NCBI RefSeq assembly: GCF_000247815.1
Contig: NC_021681.1
Location: 11,844,567-11,908,566 of the forward strand
Origin: Ficedula albicollis
Taxonomy: Eukaryota > Chordata > Aves > Passeriformes > Muscicapidae
Length of the DNA: 64,000 nt
Direction of reading: 5' to 3'
Translations under genes and position numbers: made by a program
The notes under the pieces: model-generated
Seen by the model: only the letters and a program-made list of their open reading frames with translations
What the model was told of the DNA's origin: nothing
The model's database searches: none
In this document: positions 1 to 12,538 of the stretch, in pieces
Position numbering within the stretch: position 1 is the stretch's first letter
Layout: every line of letters starts with the position of its first letter

Positions 1-1355
1 AAATTTCACCTTAGGGAAAGGCTCTTCACTTGCTAGAAAAGCTGGTCAGCCTTGCATAGAGAATGGCAGTAATATTCCTGTAGGAGAAAGGTGGGCCTCA
101 AGCTCTCTTCTATCTTTCTGCTAATATGCTAACATTTTACTTTTTACAGTTTATAAAAAGAAAACTCCCAGCCATGGTAGAAATCTTAGAATTGCAATAT
201 TACCTATTGTTTACCACCTTATCACTCTACAGCCTGAAGTTCTTTAACCTGTTATACCTTTAATGTTAGAACATTAAAACAAAATCACTGGACAGTGCTC
301 TACAAAGAAAGCATAATCCAACAATTCCCAGCACATGTACTAAAAATCATCCACTGGAAAAATCCACTGTGCTGGGACACTAAACAGTCCAAGCAAATCT
401 CTTTGGGGAAAAAAATATTTAAAGATAGAATTTCTGAAAAGGTGAAAGAAGAAGATGTCCAGACTTACTTGAAAGTGAACTTAGCCCCTGGTAAATGCTG
501 ACTGAAAAGCAACAGCTCAAAGCAGGAGCAGAGAAGTGTTTGGAGGCAGCCTGTGCACTGTGACAGGAATGGGACCCGGGCAGGGGGGCACATGGGCTCA
601 GAGGTGGCTCTGCATCTGTCTTGTACCTTTTCTGCTTGCCTTGGAACTGCCAAGGCTGCTCTGTCTGAGGCCCTTCTGAACTGTAGCTGGCTCTCACAGC
701 CTTTCAGCAGCGTGGGGCTGCTGAACAGAGAACAGAGTCGGGGCTGCTGGACCTGTGGAAATTGCTTTGCTCAAGCGTTCAGGCAGTGCTGATTACAGCA
801 CCTGCCAACAGCTCTTGGCAATCTGGAGGGTTACTGAACTGCACCCACGGTAAAATCAAACAAAGAGAGGGAATCACCAGTTAGGCAGGGAAGTTGATGT
901 GGATAGAATTTCAGTCCCAAATTCTAAGGCAATCAAAACAGTAAAACTTTCTTTCTATCCTTAAGGATTGCAGCAAGAAGAGAAAACAAGAAAACACACA
1001 CAAATACACACTCAAACACTCCTGTTTCTCTGACTTTCATCCTTTGGGATATTTTACTCAAAATAATTGTGAGTCCGTATTTCTTTATCCTTTGTACAGG
1101 AGTTTTCAATGATAAGTCACCTTTAAGCCTTGTTACTTAAAATTATGCTACTTGAAGGAAATCTAAAAGTTAATGGGAATCATGAAAATAATCTGGATAA
1201 TAAAATCTTACCCATCCCAATTTCCTAAATATAAATCACTTGCTCATAGTGACCTAATACCAAATACACCAGATGAGAGGTTTTGCTTTGATAAGAATGA
1301 ATTATTTTTAAGTATACACACTAAGATATTTGGACACATTAGAACTGTAAAAAGC
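1..1355. other. SLC9A9 intron 6, unique sequence
   Basis: AT-rich intronic DNA left of the telomeric repeat. Small open frames here have no recognisable motif. No exon of SLC9A9 could be identified. Confidence 0.7.
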
Positions 1356-2360
1356 TAGGGTTAGGGTTAGGGTTAGGGTTAGGGTTAGGGTTAGGGTTAG
1401 GGTTAGGGTTAGGGTTAGGGTTAGGGTTAGGGTTAGGGGTTAGGGTTAGGCTTAGGGTTAGGGTTAGGGTTAGGGTTAGGGTTAGGGTTTGGGCTAGGGC
1501 TAGGGCAATGGTTAGGGTTAGGGTTACAGTTATGGTTAGGGTTAGGGATAGGGTTAGGGTTACAGTTATGGTTAGGGTTAGGGATAGGGTTAGGGTTAGA
1601 GTTAGGGTTAGGACTAAAGTAAGTCTTAGGGTTAGGATTAGGGTTTGGGTTTGGGTTAGTTTTAGGGTTAGGTTTAGGGCTAGAGTTAGGGTTAGGGTTA
1701 GGGTAAGGGCTAGGGTTAGCGTTATGGTTAGGGTTAGGATTTGGGTAAGGGTTAAGGGTTAGGGTTAGGCCCAGGGTTAGGGTTAAGGGTTAGGGTTTAG
1801 GCCTAGGGTTAGGGCTAGGGCTAGGGCAAGGGTCAGGATTAGGGCAAGGGCTAGAGTTAGGGTTACAGTTAGGGTTAGGGTTAGAGTTAGGGTTAGGGTT
1901 AGGCCTAGGGTTAGGTTTAGGCTTAGGTTAGGGTTAGGTTTAGGATTAGGGCTAGGGCTAAGGTTAGGGTTAGATTTAGGGTTAGGGCTAATGTAAGTGT
2001 TAGGGTTTAGGGTTAGGGTTAGGGTTAGGGTTAGGGTTAGGGTTAGGGTTAGGGTTAGGGTTAGGGTTAGGGTTAGGGTTAGGGTTAGGGTTAGGGTTAG
2101 GGTTAGGGTTAGGGTTAGGGTTAGGGTTAGGGTTAGGGTTAGGGTTAGGGTTTATGGTTAGGGTTAGGGTTGGGGTTGGGATTGGGTTTACGGTTAGGGT
2201 TAGGGTTAGGGTTAAGGTTAGGGGTTAGGTTTAGGGTTAGGGTTAGGGTAGGGGTAGGGTTAGGGTTAGGTTAGGCCTTCGGGTTAGGGTTAGGGTTAGG
2301 TTAGGGTAGGGGTAGGGTTAGGGTTAGGTTAGGGCTTCGGGTTAGGGTTAGGGTTAGGGT
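1356..2360 (+). repeat. interstitial telomeric repeat (TTAGGG)n, ~1 kb
   Basis: About 1005 bases of TTAGGG units read on the plus strand. Two blocks are near perfect (about 1356-1436 and 2005-2151). The middle (about 1437-2000) and right end (2152-2360) are degenerate, with TAGGGC, TTAGGA, TTACAG and TTTAGG variants. Higher-order periods are visible: 36 bases (TTACAGTTATGG at 1524 and 1560) and 58 bases (the CTTCGGG variant at 2278 and 2336). It lies inside intron 6 of SLC9A9. Spurious frames such as the VRVRVR-rich one at 1508-1762 are by-products of the hexamer. Confidence 0.97.
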
Positions 2361-2941
2361 GAGATGGAGATGGTGACCACTGTCTTCTGAAAAGGTAAAG
2401 GGGCGAAAGATTGACACCGATACAAGAGCAAGCGGAAACAAGGAGAGAGTGGAGCTCTGTAACCATTGGAATAAATTCTAAGAACAGAAATTTGCTGAGT
2501 CTCATAATTTAAGTAGCTGTGAAGTGCAGTAACTAGAGGTTTGCAGTCACTCCTGCTGTGCCTGGCACTGAAGGAAGGCAGCTGATGCTACTGTTATCAA
2601 TTATTCTCTTTGCTCAAGTGACAAAAGTATATCCTGAAACCATTGAAGTTCCTACTCCAAAAGGTGAAACATGCACCCTGAAATGATGTCTTGGGTATGA
2701 AGAGTGGTGGGGTTTCTGTGTATGAAAAAAGAAACTCAAAAATTACATTTAATTAAAATGCTTACAAAAGGTACCTCCTAATTCCTCCTTTGTAAGATAC
2801 GAAAATTTTTGGGCATTATGTCACTTTAGAGTATTTGATAACATTTGCACTGCACTATTTTAATGTGTTTTATGGACAGTTCCCTATGCACACAGAATTA
2901 TATTATATATATATATATATATGTATATATATTTGCAAACA

Positions 2942-2985
<44 letters not shown>

Positions 2986-4176
2986 TTGCACATGCCAAAG
3001 AATTTTATGGAGAGTTGTGTCAGTTCTGATAGCCTCAGTAGCTTAAGGATTTGAGCCTTAAAAGATCAAGGCTTGCAAGAGGAAGCAGTTCACCTGATAT
3101 TGTTGGTAAAAAAAGTAAAAATGCTTGGAGCAGGCCAGAATGATGAAATTCAAATTGAACTGCAGCACAGAGCATCTGGAGGGGTTCACAGAGGGATCAC
3201 AAGAGACATCAGTCTTTCCCAGTGCTCCTGGGTAGCCACTGGAAATAGTCTATTCTCCCACAATAGGAATGGGTTCTTTTTTCATGTAATCATAACCTGA
3301 TCTCCAAGGAATAACAGAATTTTTTGGAGTACCCTGTTGTGAACAGCTTTCTGTCTCTCTGAGATAGCTGTGCTCCCCAGTGCTTTATTTCTGGGAAGGA
3401 TTTGGGCAGCGAATAGATATTGGTGGCTACCCCACAAAGGCAATGGCAGAAAGGACTGCCTCACCTTTCTGACACACACTTCTCCTCTATCTTCTCTGGA
3501 GGAGACATGATATGTATGTCAATTTATTGCAAGAGCCAGACAGACTCTTACACACAGTATTTCATCCAGAGAGGATGAGATGAGCTTTCTTTTGGAACAC
3601 TTCAAGGGAAATAATATCAATACTATCATTTTAAACTAGAAGGGACTTGTCTCTGCAAGTAGAATTAGACTCTGTATGTAATTATCTTGCTCTCAGGAAA
3701 AAATCTGTCATGTTCACTAGAAAAAGGTTATTTGGACAAGAAAAAACATCTGGATGAGCTCAAAAACCAGGCTGACTTGTACCAGGGTGTACTTCAGTTC
3801 TGAAGAGTTCCCAATAAAAATCTTTGAAATGAAGAAGCTTTGATGCCAGTTTGGTCATTTGTGGGGAAAATGTAACTAAATAATTGCCACTTAGGTGTGA
3901 TTTGCAAGGAGTGCAAGCAGCATTCTTAATTCTGAACTTAAAACTTATCTGTCTGTTTGTGTATAAGTGGACAGAGATACCTGCAGCTGCTCTGATTTGA
4001 TTTGGTCTGACAAGTACAGACATTCCCAGCTGATTTGAGCTAAGCTATATCTTCATACATCCCTCAGGGCCCTCTCCATACACTGCTCACTGAAATCTAC
4101 TCTAGCTTAGCAGTCTGCCACTGAAGGCTGCCTGTTCAAATAAATGGCATAGACAAACCAGTGCCAATTAGAGAAC
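2361..4176. other. SLC9A9 intron 6, unique sequence with TA microsatellite
   Basis: Intronic sequence between the telomeric block and the LTR. Apart from the TA repeat at 2899-2985 nothing is recognisable. Confidence 0.6.
2899..2985. repeat. (TA)n microsatellite, duplicated
   Basis: Two TA tracts (2899-2932 and 2946-2985), each followed by the same TGTATATATATTTGCA tail. The pair is therefore itself a short tandem duplication of a TA tract plus its tail. Confidence 0.9.
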
Positions 4177-4976
4177 TGTGGTGGGCTGACCCTGGCTGGA
4201 TGACAGGTGCCCACCCAACCACTCCACTGCTCCCTCCTCCCCCCCCCCCCCCCCCCTGACCCTGGCTGGATGACAGGTCCCCCCCCAGCCACTCCACTGC
4301 TCCCTCCTCTGCAGGATGGGGTGGGGGGAAGAAAATAAGATGGAAAAAAGCTCAGGAGTGAAAATAAAGGCACATTAATAGAGCAAAAGGAGTGTGTGAA
4401 AGCAAAGGAAAACAAAGGTTTTATTCTCTGCTTAGTGGTGCTTACTGGATGACAGGTGCCCACCCAGCCACTCCACTGCTCCCTCCTCTGCAGGATGGGG
4501 TGGGGGGAAGAAAATAAGATGGAAAAAAGCTCAGGAGTGAAAATAAAGGCACATTAATAGAGCAAAAGGTGTGTGTGAAAGCAAAGGAAAACAAAGGTTT
4601 TATTCTCTGCTTAGCCTTGGTGGGTGATGCTCAGCCACTACATGTAGCAGATGCTCTGGAAGAGAAATGCAGTAACATTTACCTGCCCCTTCCTCCTTTC
4701 TCTTAGCTTTTATTGCTCAGCACATGATATGGTATGGAATATCCCTTTGGTCAGTTTGGCTCAGCTGTCCCGGCTGTGACCTCTCCCAAGTCTTTGTCCA
4801 CCTCCTACCACTGGGATGCTGGAGATGCAGCTCTGCTGCTGGGCCAGCACTGCTCAGCTGCAGCCAAAACCCTGCTGAGTTATCAGCAGCCTTCCAGCTC
4901 CCAGTGAGGAGCAAAGCACAGCTCTGTGAGCACTGCTGGGGAAATGAACTCCAGCTCAGACAGACCCAGCACCACA
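4177..4976 (-). mobile_element. endogenous retrovirus solo LTR, antisense, internally expanded
   Basis: The plus strand runs from TGTGGTGGGCTGACCCTGG at 4177 to ACCACA at 4976, that is TG...CA when read on either strand. Inside are motifs familiar from bird ERV LTRs, including CATGATATGGTATGGAATAT and TTTGGTCAGTTTGGCTCAGC near 4721-4770. No gag, pol or env reading frames adjoin it, so it is a solo LTR. The flanks read GAGA-AC and GAGA-GT, a weak target-site duplication at best. Its left part is rearranged by internal repeats and an 18-nt C run. Family name not assigned. Confidence 0.75.
4187..4614. repeat. tandem duplication inside the LTR, with C18 run
   Basis: A 170-bp segment beginning CTGGATGACAGG occurs at 4266-4435 and 4445-4614 (spacing 179), almost identical. 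A third truncated copy starts at 4196 and runs into a C run at 4239-4256, after which the LTR terminus TGACCCTGGCTGGATGACAG is repeated at 4257. Confidence 0.9.
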
Positions 4977-7900
4977 GAGAGTAGCACCTTTAGCACATAT
5001 CAACTAGATCCTAAGTATAATTTTAGTATGGCACTAATATTGGGAAAAATGTGAAAAAAATCAAGGAGTGAGAATTACCTCCTGAAATCATTATGTTCTG
5101 AGCACCCATTTTCATACTGAAATTTTGGTTTTAACAAGCATTACAGAAATTCAACAGCATTTTTCCCTCTGATTTAAGCGTAACACTGGTCTGTACAGTA
5201 AAGCTTATGCAGAAAAAAAATAAAGGAACTTTTGTTAAGCAACGATACAAACATTTTATGTAGGATTTCCTCTATTCTGGGAAAGAAGCTCTTTTTAAGT
5301 TCCTGCTAATAGCAAGTTTGGTTAGTTTCCCAGTGCTCACATCTCCTGTTCCAGATGGTCAGTGACGTGAAACTCTAATTATCATCAACAAAATAAGCTG
5401 GGGCTAAACCCTTCCTCAAAGGTAAAAAGAGCAGATGGACAACCATAATTTCATTATTATAGAAATAATAGAGAAATAGGACTCCTCATCTACCTTTTAA
5501 ATTACTCACTAACATGTGGTACAATTAATTCCTTGCTCTATTAATACATAAATTACTTTGGTTTTTAACAGTTTGAATGGCTGCTTGGTATATAAACCTT
5601 TCCAACAATATTTGGAATAGTAGCCAAATTCATCTTGTGTAAGGGGAACCGTGAGTGAAATGATTGGGCTGAGCTTTCAGCATTTTGTTTGCTTTCAGGT
5701 TTTCAGGGGATTCTATTTTATTCTCCTCCACAGTGTTACATACATCCCTCCTCAGGGATCTTTGTGGGAATAAAATCACAAATAGCATTTATGTGGAATG
5801 AGGCAAGGCCTGTATCTAAATCACAAATAGCATTTATGTGGAATGAGGCCTGTATCCAGAGACCCAGTTAGTAATTTGTCCAGAATTGTAGCTCACAGAC
5901 ACTGAAATCCCTAAATTTGTCAAGGATTCAAGGTCATGCAGGTCAGAACATGGAGCAGCTCTCCCTCTGCCTGTTGGGTTCTAGTGCTGGTCTTTGAGCC
6001 GTGATTTCTGGTCAGGTTTTGCAAAGGCAAAGCCATCTAAACCTGCCACAGCTCACACTGAGCTCGTGCAGACCTCAGCCCCTCCAGGGCTGCCCAACCA
6101 GTCACTGTAAAGACAGCTACAAAGAAAGGCTCTGGGAGCAACCCCCTGTACTGCTGGCAGAATCTCATTTCTTTTCTGAATTCAGATTCACTCCCTGATT
6201 GCAGCATATCACTCTTTAGAATTGGCTGTCCTAATTCCTGTTCTGCTGCCAGTTTTCTGCAGTTCAGGAGTAGATTTTGACGTACTACCTAAGGATTCCA
6301 ACACAGACATTCATAACAAAACAATATAAAACTACAAAATTGCATCAGAGAACGATAATCAGGTTTTCCTCTGCATCCCTATGAGTAAACAAGCTTTTCT
6401 TCCCTCTGAAGAGTCCTAGCTACAGGTTTATGTATCACTGTCATGATCTGCAGTTACACACTGTGCCTTATCTTTGCTCCTTGCTTCTTTTTCCTAGCCA
6501 TGCCTTCACCATGTCCATTTGATGCTCTCACCAGCTTGTTTTCTTACATCTTCATTTCACCGTCTCTTCTCACCCTGGAAATTTATTTTCTTTAAACAGG
6601 AAAATGTTGCATCTGTTGATACTTTTTACCTTTCTGTCACTTGTCTGATGGCACAGGTGCTTTTATTTTTCTTTTTGCTTCCTGGAAAGACTCTGTGCAC
6701 ACTTTGTACATTAGCTGGCAAGGAGTAAGGCTTTTACCCTTTTGGAAAAGAATTACCTAGGCTGAAGAGTTCTAAGTGTAGGTACACTAAACCTTTTAGC
6801 TGTGTGTACATGGCCCACTTATGGATAGAAGTGTTTTTTACACTATTTCTATCTACTGATATGACTAGGATGTGTGAATAACATCTTGTCTGCACTCAAG
6901 ATACACGTTGAAAATAAATATAACTTAAATGAGTTTCATTTTTACTGCATTGGCTGAGATAGTATTATAAAAGACACTAAGAAATTGCAAGAAACCTGGG
7001 TTTAAAAAGTGACTAAAATATAAAGGCTATAGAGAAAACAGCATTCTTTTTTTTTTATGTAATGACTCAGTAATTTTTGCCATTTGCTAATAATGCCTAA
7101 CAAATCTCAGCATGAGGAAGGTAATTCAGGCTGACAGAATTCCCTGTGTTCTTAGGCTGAAAAAACTCCCAGTCACCTACAGGTGAGGAAGAAATTGAAA
7201 CAAAGGATTAGCTAATAGAAAAGTCTTTGTTTCTTAATTGACGCATGTGAAACAAAAGACTTGGATACAGTACATATGGAAGCCCACAATGTCATTTTTA
7301 AAGCCCACTTTCTGAAAATATCTGCAGTTTGTGTGAAAAATGTGATGTGAGAACATTCAGATGTCTTTTCTCTGTAAAATTTGTTATTCAGTGTGCTCAG
7401 GGATCAAAGTGTGGCAAAAACTATACAGAATATTGCTTTAAAAGTAGAAGGGAAAAGGATCCAAATTAGAGGCAGTCCATGACAAAAGAAAAAAGAAAAA
7501 TATAATCATAAAGGGAGCTTCACATCTACTGACATATGCACCAAGGAGACATACATCATAACTTTCAAAGCCAATTCCTGCAACTCCCAGCTCCCAACTT
7601 AATTATTCAGCAGCATAGTTACAATATCTGCTCTTGTCCTTTGCAGAACAGCTGATTTTAATACATAATACACAAGGAACAACAATTGGAAACTGTGAAA
7701 TGTGGGATGTAACACTTGCAGATAATGGACAGTAACCTCGTCTGGTCAATGACCACATGAAATATAGACTGAATACTTGCAACTGCATTTGATGTTTGTC
7801 AAATGTCTGTTTCTTTAGTCTCTTATTTCATTTCTCTCTTGTGTATGCTACCTTCAACTTCAATCACATAATTACAGAACTGAAATAATAACAATACAGG

Positions 7901-9278
7901 TAAACAAGTACCTAGAACCAGAAAGATTCTTAAAGATTCTTATTAATTTTCTATTTGAAGTCCATTATATCACAAGAGTTTCTAATATTTTGAAAAGATC
8001 TAAACTGTACTAAAATTAGTAATATGGTGACTGTGCCTACCAGTAAGAATCACCAGTGTGTCAGAAGGAATTCTCTTGTCTGCCTAAGATAAATACAGGA
8101 ATCACTGTCTGAGAAAAGACAACCTTAGAGGGTGCTCAGCACAAACTAAGCTGAACTCTGGCATCTGAATTATTTCCCCTGGAAATTGATATTGTTTTTC
8201 AATGAAGCTGTTACCCTTTCAATAAATCAGTTACCTTAGCCTTGTTATTTTAGAAAGTGCTATACAAGCTTCTGCCAAGAAAGGATGGTTTGATCATGAT
8301 ATCAACCTGTATAAGCTAAGTCTAGACTAGAATCAAAGCATTTTTTGAGTGAAGAAGAGGTACTGTGACCTGAGTTGGTATATGTTCATCCTGGAAATAT
8401 TTAAGAGGAACCATGAATCTACTTTTATAAGTACTTTCCTCAGTCACTATCCCAGAAAACAAAGTATGTAGGAAATATTTGTGGCATAATTAGCCACATG
8501 GGTTTTTCTGGGTATAAGCAGACATGTTTAATAATCTAATAAGTATTGTCTTCTAAGGTTTTGCTATATTTTTTCTTAAATACTCTGAATTCTTGGTGTT
8601 TATTTTCTGTGAGAATTCTCACATGTTTTTATTAAATGGAGAATTTTATCATAAAAAGGAAAAGTTGTAAGAAACTCTGGAAGTGATTTATACATGAGAA
8701 AATCCTAATTGCATCTCCAATGCCCTTGAGAGAGGTCCTTGTGTGTGTGAGCTCTCCCAGATGCACAACAGCTTGTCAGCCTTCCTGCAGCCACTGCTGT
8801 CAGTTTGAGTCACAGTGATCCCTCCTGCACGGATTATCTCAAAATAGCACACTATAAATGAAATCTTGCAATTATCACAAACACCCAGGTGTTTGGTGAG
8901 GCAGGATGGCCAGAGGAGAGCAGTGAACCTGCCCAGAGAGCTTGTGTCCTTGGTTAGTGTTTCCTGAGGGCAGGTGGCCACTGTGTGCACATTCCTGCAG
9001 CAACACAGCTCCTGTGACTTGCTAAATCCTCAGAAAAACGCAGGGGTGGCTGGTCCTGCTGCTGTCCTCCTTAAACTAAATGATAAAAGAGCACAGGAAA
9101 ATAGAGATTGGAGGGAGAAGCTGAAAGAAAGGAGAGAGATCAATCTAAGCCCTTGTTGGCAGACAGCCATACTGCCTTCACCTTGCCAATTTGCACCTCC
9201 AGCCATAAGGGCCTTCTCTCTTTTCTCTTCCTGGCTCTCCTGCAGTGAGTCACTCCTGCAGACATTATCTTACTATTC
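4977..9278. other. SLC9A9 intron 6, mostly unique
   Basis: AT-rich intron. The only structure seen is the 45-bp tandem duplication at 5773-5857. Open frames here have no similarity that I recognise. Confidence 0.6.
5773..5857. repeat. 45-bp tandem duplication
   Basis: AAATCACAAATAGCATTTAT starts at 5773 and again at 5818. The second copy lacks four bases in the AGGCAAGGCC segment. Confidence 0.9.
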
Positions 9279-10879
9279 TGTTAGATAATGAAAGACAATG
9301 TTTATTTTCATACTCGTGTTTTTCTGGTTATCATTACATAGTGTACTAAATTACTTACTATTGCTTTTCCAGATTTGCAAACATTATTCTCACACCTTTT
9401 TAAATAGACTTCTATTGCTGTAATTATGAACATGTTGTGTTTGCACACAAGAATGGTATGGGTTACAGGGAAAAAAATAGCTGTTCTTTTGCAGTGACAG
9501 AAAAACAATTTTCTTCACTTAAACTCAGGTTGGTTTAGTAGGGCATTAATGACCTAAAGCTGGCAATATTAACAGTATATCTTTACTTAAAATGCTACAG
9601 GAAGATTATGTGGGGTTGCAGAAGTATTGTATTTGTGCAGAAGCTGATTATTTAAGCCAGAGAGTAATGAAATGTGAAACTGATGATGCCATGTATTCTC
9701 TTCAGTCTCTGCAAATGACTATAGAAATCAAAGAACCAGTAACAGTGAATATTTAAAAAACCACATCAATTTTCCAGAGGTTCTGTAGTAAAGATTTGTG
9801 ATTTCCCATGTAACAGCACAGAAAACATGAGAAGTAGATAGGCTGAGGTGCATAACCTAGACTTGAGTACTGGGAAGAGCAGAGTTTAGGAACTCATGAA
9901 TCATGCCCTGGAATACTGATGGAACTGGAATCTGACGGGACTTTCCTTTTTAGATTTGTTCTGCAGTTGAGTTGCTCCTTTGGGAGATGTGTGTGCTTTA
10001 GCATCAGGGTGACTGAGAACTAGAGAGAGTGAAAACACTCTGGGTTCCCTTGAGGTGCTTGGAGCCTCACTGCTCCCCTCTGGGAACCTTGCACTACCAG
10101 ATGAAGAGTCTAAATGAGCAGAAAATGTCTCGGCTGTTATTAAACAATGCAAGGGAGAGAGATAAAATCTCAGACATTGCCACCTACACGGTTCTTTCCA
10201 GCTCTAATAGCTGCTTCAAATGGTTCTCTCTACCGAGTTGTCAGGTCTTTGCTTACTTTTCCTCCAGTGCATTTTATTACCTGATGTACCAGATGCTCTC
10301 CCAAGTGACACATTCCAGCCCCGGTCCCTGGATGTGACAGCCACGCTGTATCTGATCGTGAGCTGCTGTGCTCAGACACTTGACAGCGTTTGAAAACATT
10401 GCTCTTGCTCTGAAACTGTGAGTTTAGTGTAGGTGAAGGTCACTAGACTGATAATTGAATAATGATAAATTAAATAGGAATACTATTTCTTTTTGTTATT
10501 GTGAAAAAAATTTGGGGTTTTTTTTTGCAACAATTATTATTATTGCCAAACTCCATGGCGTTTCAGAATAACTCCATGGGGTTTCAGACAAAATATTGAG
10601 CTCATTTTTTAAACTACTGTAACTCTTTAAAAAAAGGGTTTTTTTTCCTGAAAGATAGGATAAATCCTTGTTCAAGGAATCATGCTTTAAGGAGAAAGTT
10701 GGCACTGAGTTGAGGCTTACTGTGAAGCACCTTCAAACATCATGGAGAACTGAATTTGACTTTGCAGTTCTGTAACTTTTAAGATTATCTGAGAGGATTA
10801 TTTGTATTTCTAGCAAAGCTCTGGGAAGCATATAATACATGTAGAGTGGAGTAAACTTGAGATCTCGTTAATCATGTAC

Positions 10880-10882
<3 letters not shown>
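9279..10882. repeat. 1.6-kb direct repeat, copy 1
   Basis: 1604 bases repeated nearly exactly at 10934-12538. Differences seen: C/T at 9315 versus 10970, GACAGCG versus GACAGAG near the 3' part, and one extra A in copy 2 (TGAAAACTG). The left junction is continuous with unique DNA and the right end stops at the C run. Open frames of 66, 83, 102 and 69 codons simply occur twice because of the duplication. The segment contains no recognisable gene. Confidence 0.97.

Positions 10883-10883
<1 letters not shown>

Positions 10884-10933
<50 letters not shown>
10884..10933 (+). repeat. poly-C run of 50
   Basis: Fifty uninterrupted C exactly between the two copies of the 1.6-kb repeat, and not present at the corresponding end of copy 2. 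Confidence 0.97.
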
Positions 10934-10937
<4 letters not shown>

Positions 10938-12538
10938 AGATAATGAAAGACAATGTTTATTTTCATATTCGTGTTTTTCTGGTTATCATTACATAGTGTA
11001 CTAAATTACTTACTATTGCTTTTCCAGATTTGCAAACATTATTCTCACACCTTTTTAAATAGACTTCTATTGCTGTAATTATGAACATGTTGTGTTTGCA
11101 CACAAGAATGGTATGGGTTACAGGGAAAAAAATAGCTGTTCTTTTGCAGTGACAGAAAAACAATTTTCTTCACTTAAACTCAGGTTGGTTTAGTAGGGCA
11201 TTAATGACCTAAAGCTGGCAATATTAACAGTATATCTTTACTTAAAATGCTACAGGAAGATTATGTGGGGTTGCAGAAGTATTGTATTTGTGCAGAAGCT
11301 GATTATTTAAGCCAGAGAGTAATGAAATGTGAAACTGATGATGCCATGTATTCTCTTCAGTCTCTGCAAATGACTATAGAAATCAAAGAACCAGTAACAG
11401 TGAATATTTAAAAAACCACATCAATTTTCCAGAGGTTCTGTAGTAAAGATTTGTGATTTCCCATGTAACAGCACAGAAAACATGAGAAGTAGATAGGCTG
11501 AGGTGCATAACCTAGACTTGAGTACTGGGAAGAGCAGAGTTTAGGAACTCATGAATCATGCCCTGGAATACTGATGGAACTGGAATCTGACGGGACTTTC
11601 CTTTTTAGATTTGTTCTGCAGTTGAGTTGCTCCTTTGGGAGATGTGTGTGCTTTAGCATCAGGGTGACTGAGAACTAGAGAGAGTGAAAACACTCTGGGT
11701 TCCCTTGAGGTGCTTGGAGCCTCACTGCTCCCCTCTGGGAACCTTGCACTACCAGATGAAGAGTCTAAATGAGCAGAAAATGTCTCGGCTGTTATTAAAC
11801 AATGCAAGGGAGAGAGATAAAATCTCAGACATTGCCACCTACACGGTTCTTTCCAGCTCTAATAGCTGCTTCAAATGGTTCTCTCTACCGAGTTGTCAGG
11901 TCTTTGCTTACTTTTCCTCCAGTGCATTTTATTACCTGATGTACCAGATGCTCTCCCAAGTGACACATTCCAGCCCCGGTCCCTGGATGTGACAGCCACG
12001 CTGTATCTGATCGTGAGCTGCTGTGCTCAGACACTTGACAGAGTTTGAAAACATTGCTCTTGCTCTGAAAACTGTGAGTTTAGTGTAGGTGAAGGTCACT
12101 AGACTGATAATTGAATAATGATAAATTAAATAGGAATACTATTTCTTTTTGTTATTGTGAAAAAAATTTGGGGTTTTTTTTTGCAACAATTATTATTATT
12201 GCCAAACTCCATGGCGTTTCAGAATAACTCCATGGGGTTTCAGACAAAATATTGAGCTCATTTTTTAAACTACTGTAACTCTTTAAAAAAAGGGTTTTTT
12301 TTCCTGAAAGATAGGATAAATCCTTGTTCAAGGAATCATGCTTTAAGGAGAAAGTTGGCACTGAGTTGAGGCTTACTGTGAAGCACCTTCAAACATCATG
12401 GAGAACTGAATTTGACTTTGCAGTTCTGTAACTTTTAAGATTATCTGAGAGGATTATTTGTATTTCTAGCAAAGCTCTGGGAAGCATATAATACATGTAG
12501 AGTGGAGTAAACTTGAGATCTCGTTAATCATGTACTTA
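10934..12538. repeat. 1.6-kb direct repeat, copy 2
   Basis: 1605 bases, about 99.8% identical to copy 1. It begins directly after the C run and continues seamlessly at its right end into unique intron sequence. Confidence 0.97.

Noticed and set aside
1508..1762. 84-codon VRVRVR-rich open frame
   Set aside because: Direct translation of TTAGGG repeats, not a protein.
1356..2360. CRISPR-like array
   Set aside because: The repeats are contiguous telomeric hexamers without unique spacers, in a vertebrate intron.
4177..4976. 118-codon minus-strand frame in the LTR (4107-4463) as a viral gene
   Set aside because: It is a Gly/Pro-rich translation of LTR repeats and the C run. No retroviral domain is present.
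9901..11992. Pairs of identical 83- and 102-codon frames that look like a duplicated gene
   Set aside because: They are repeated only because the whole 1.6-kb segment is duplicated. No similarity to a protein family, and they overlap on opposite strands.
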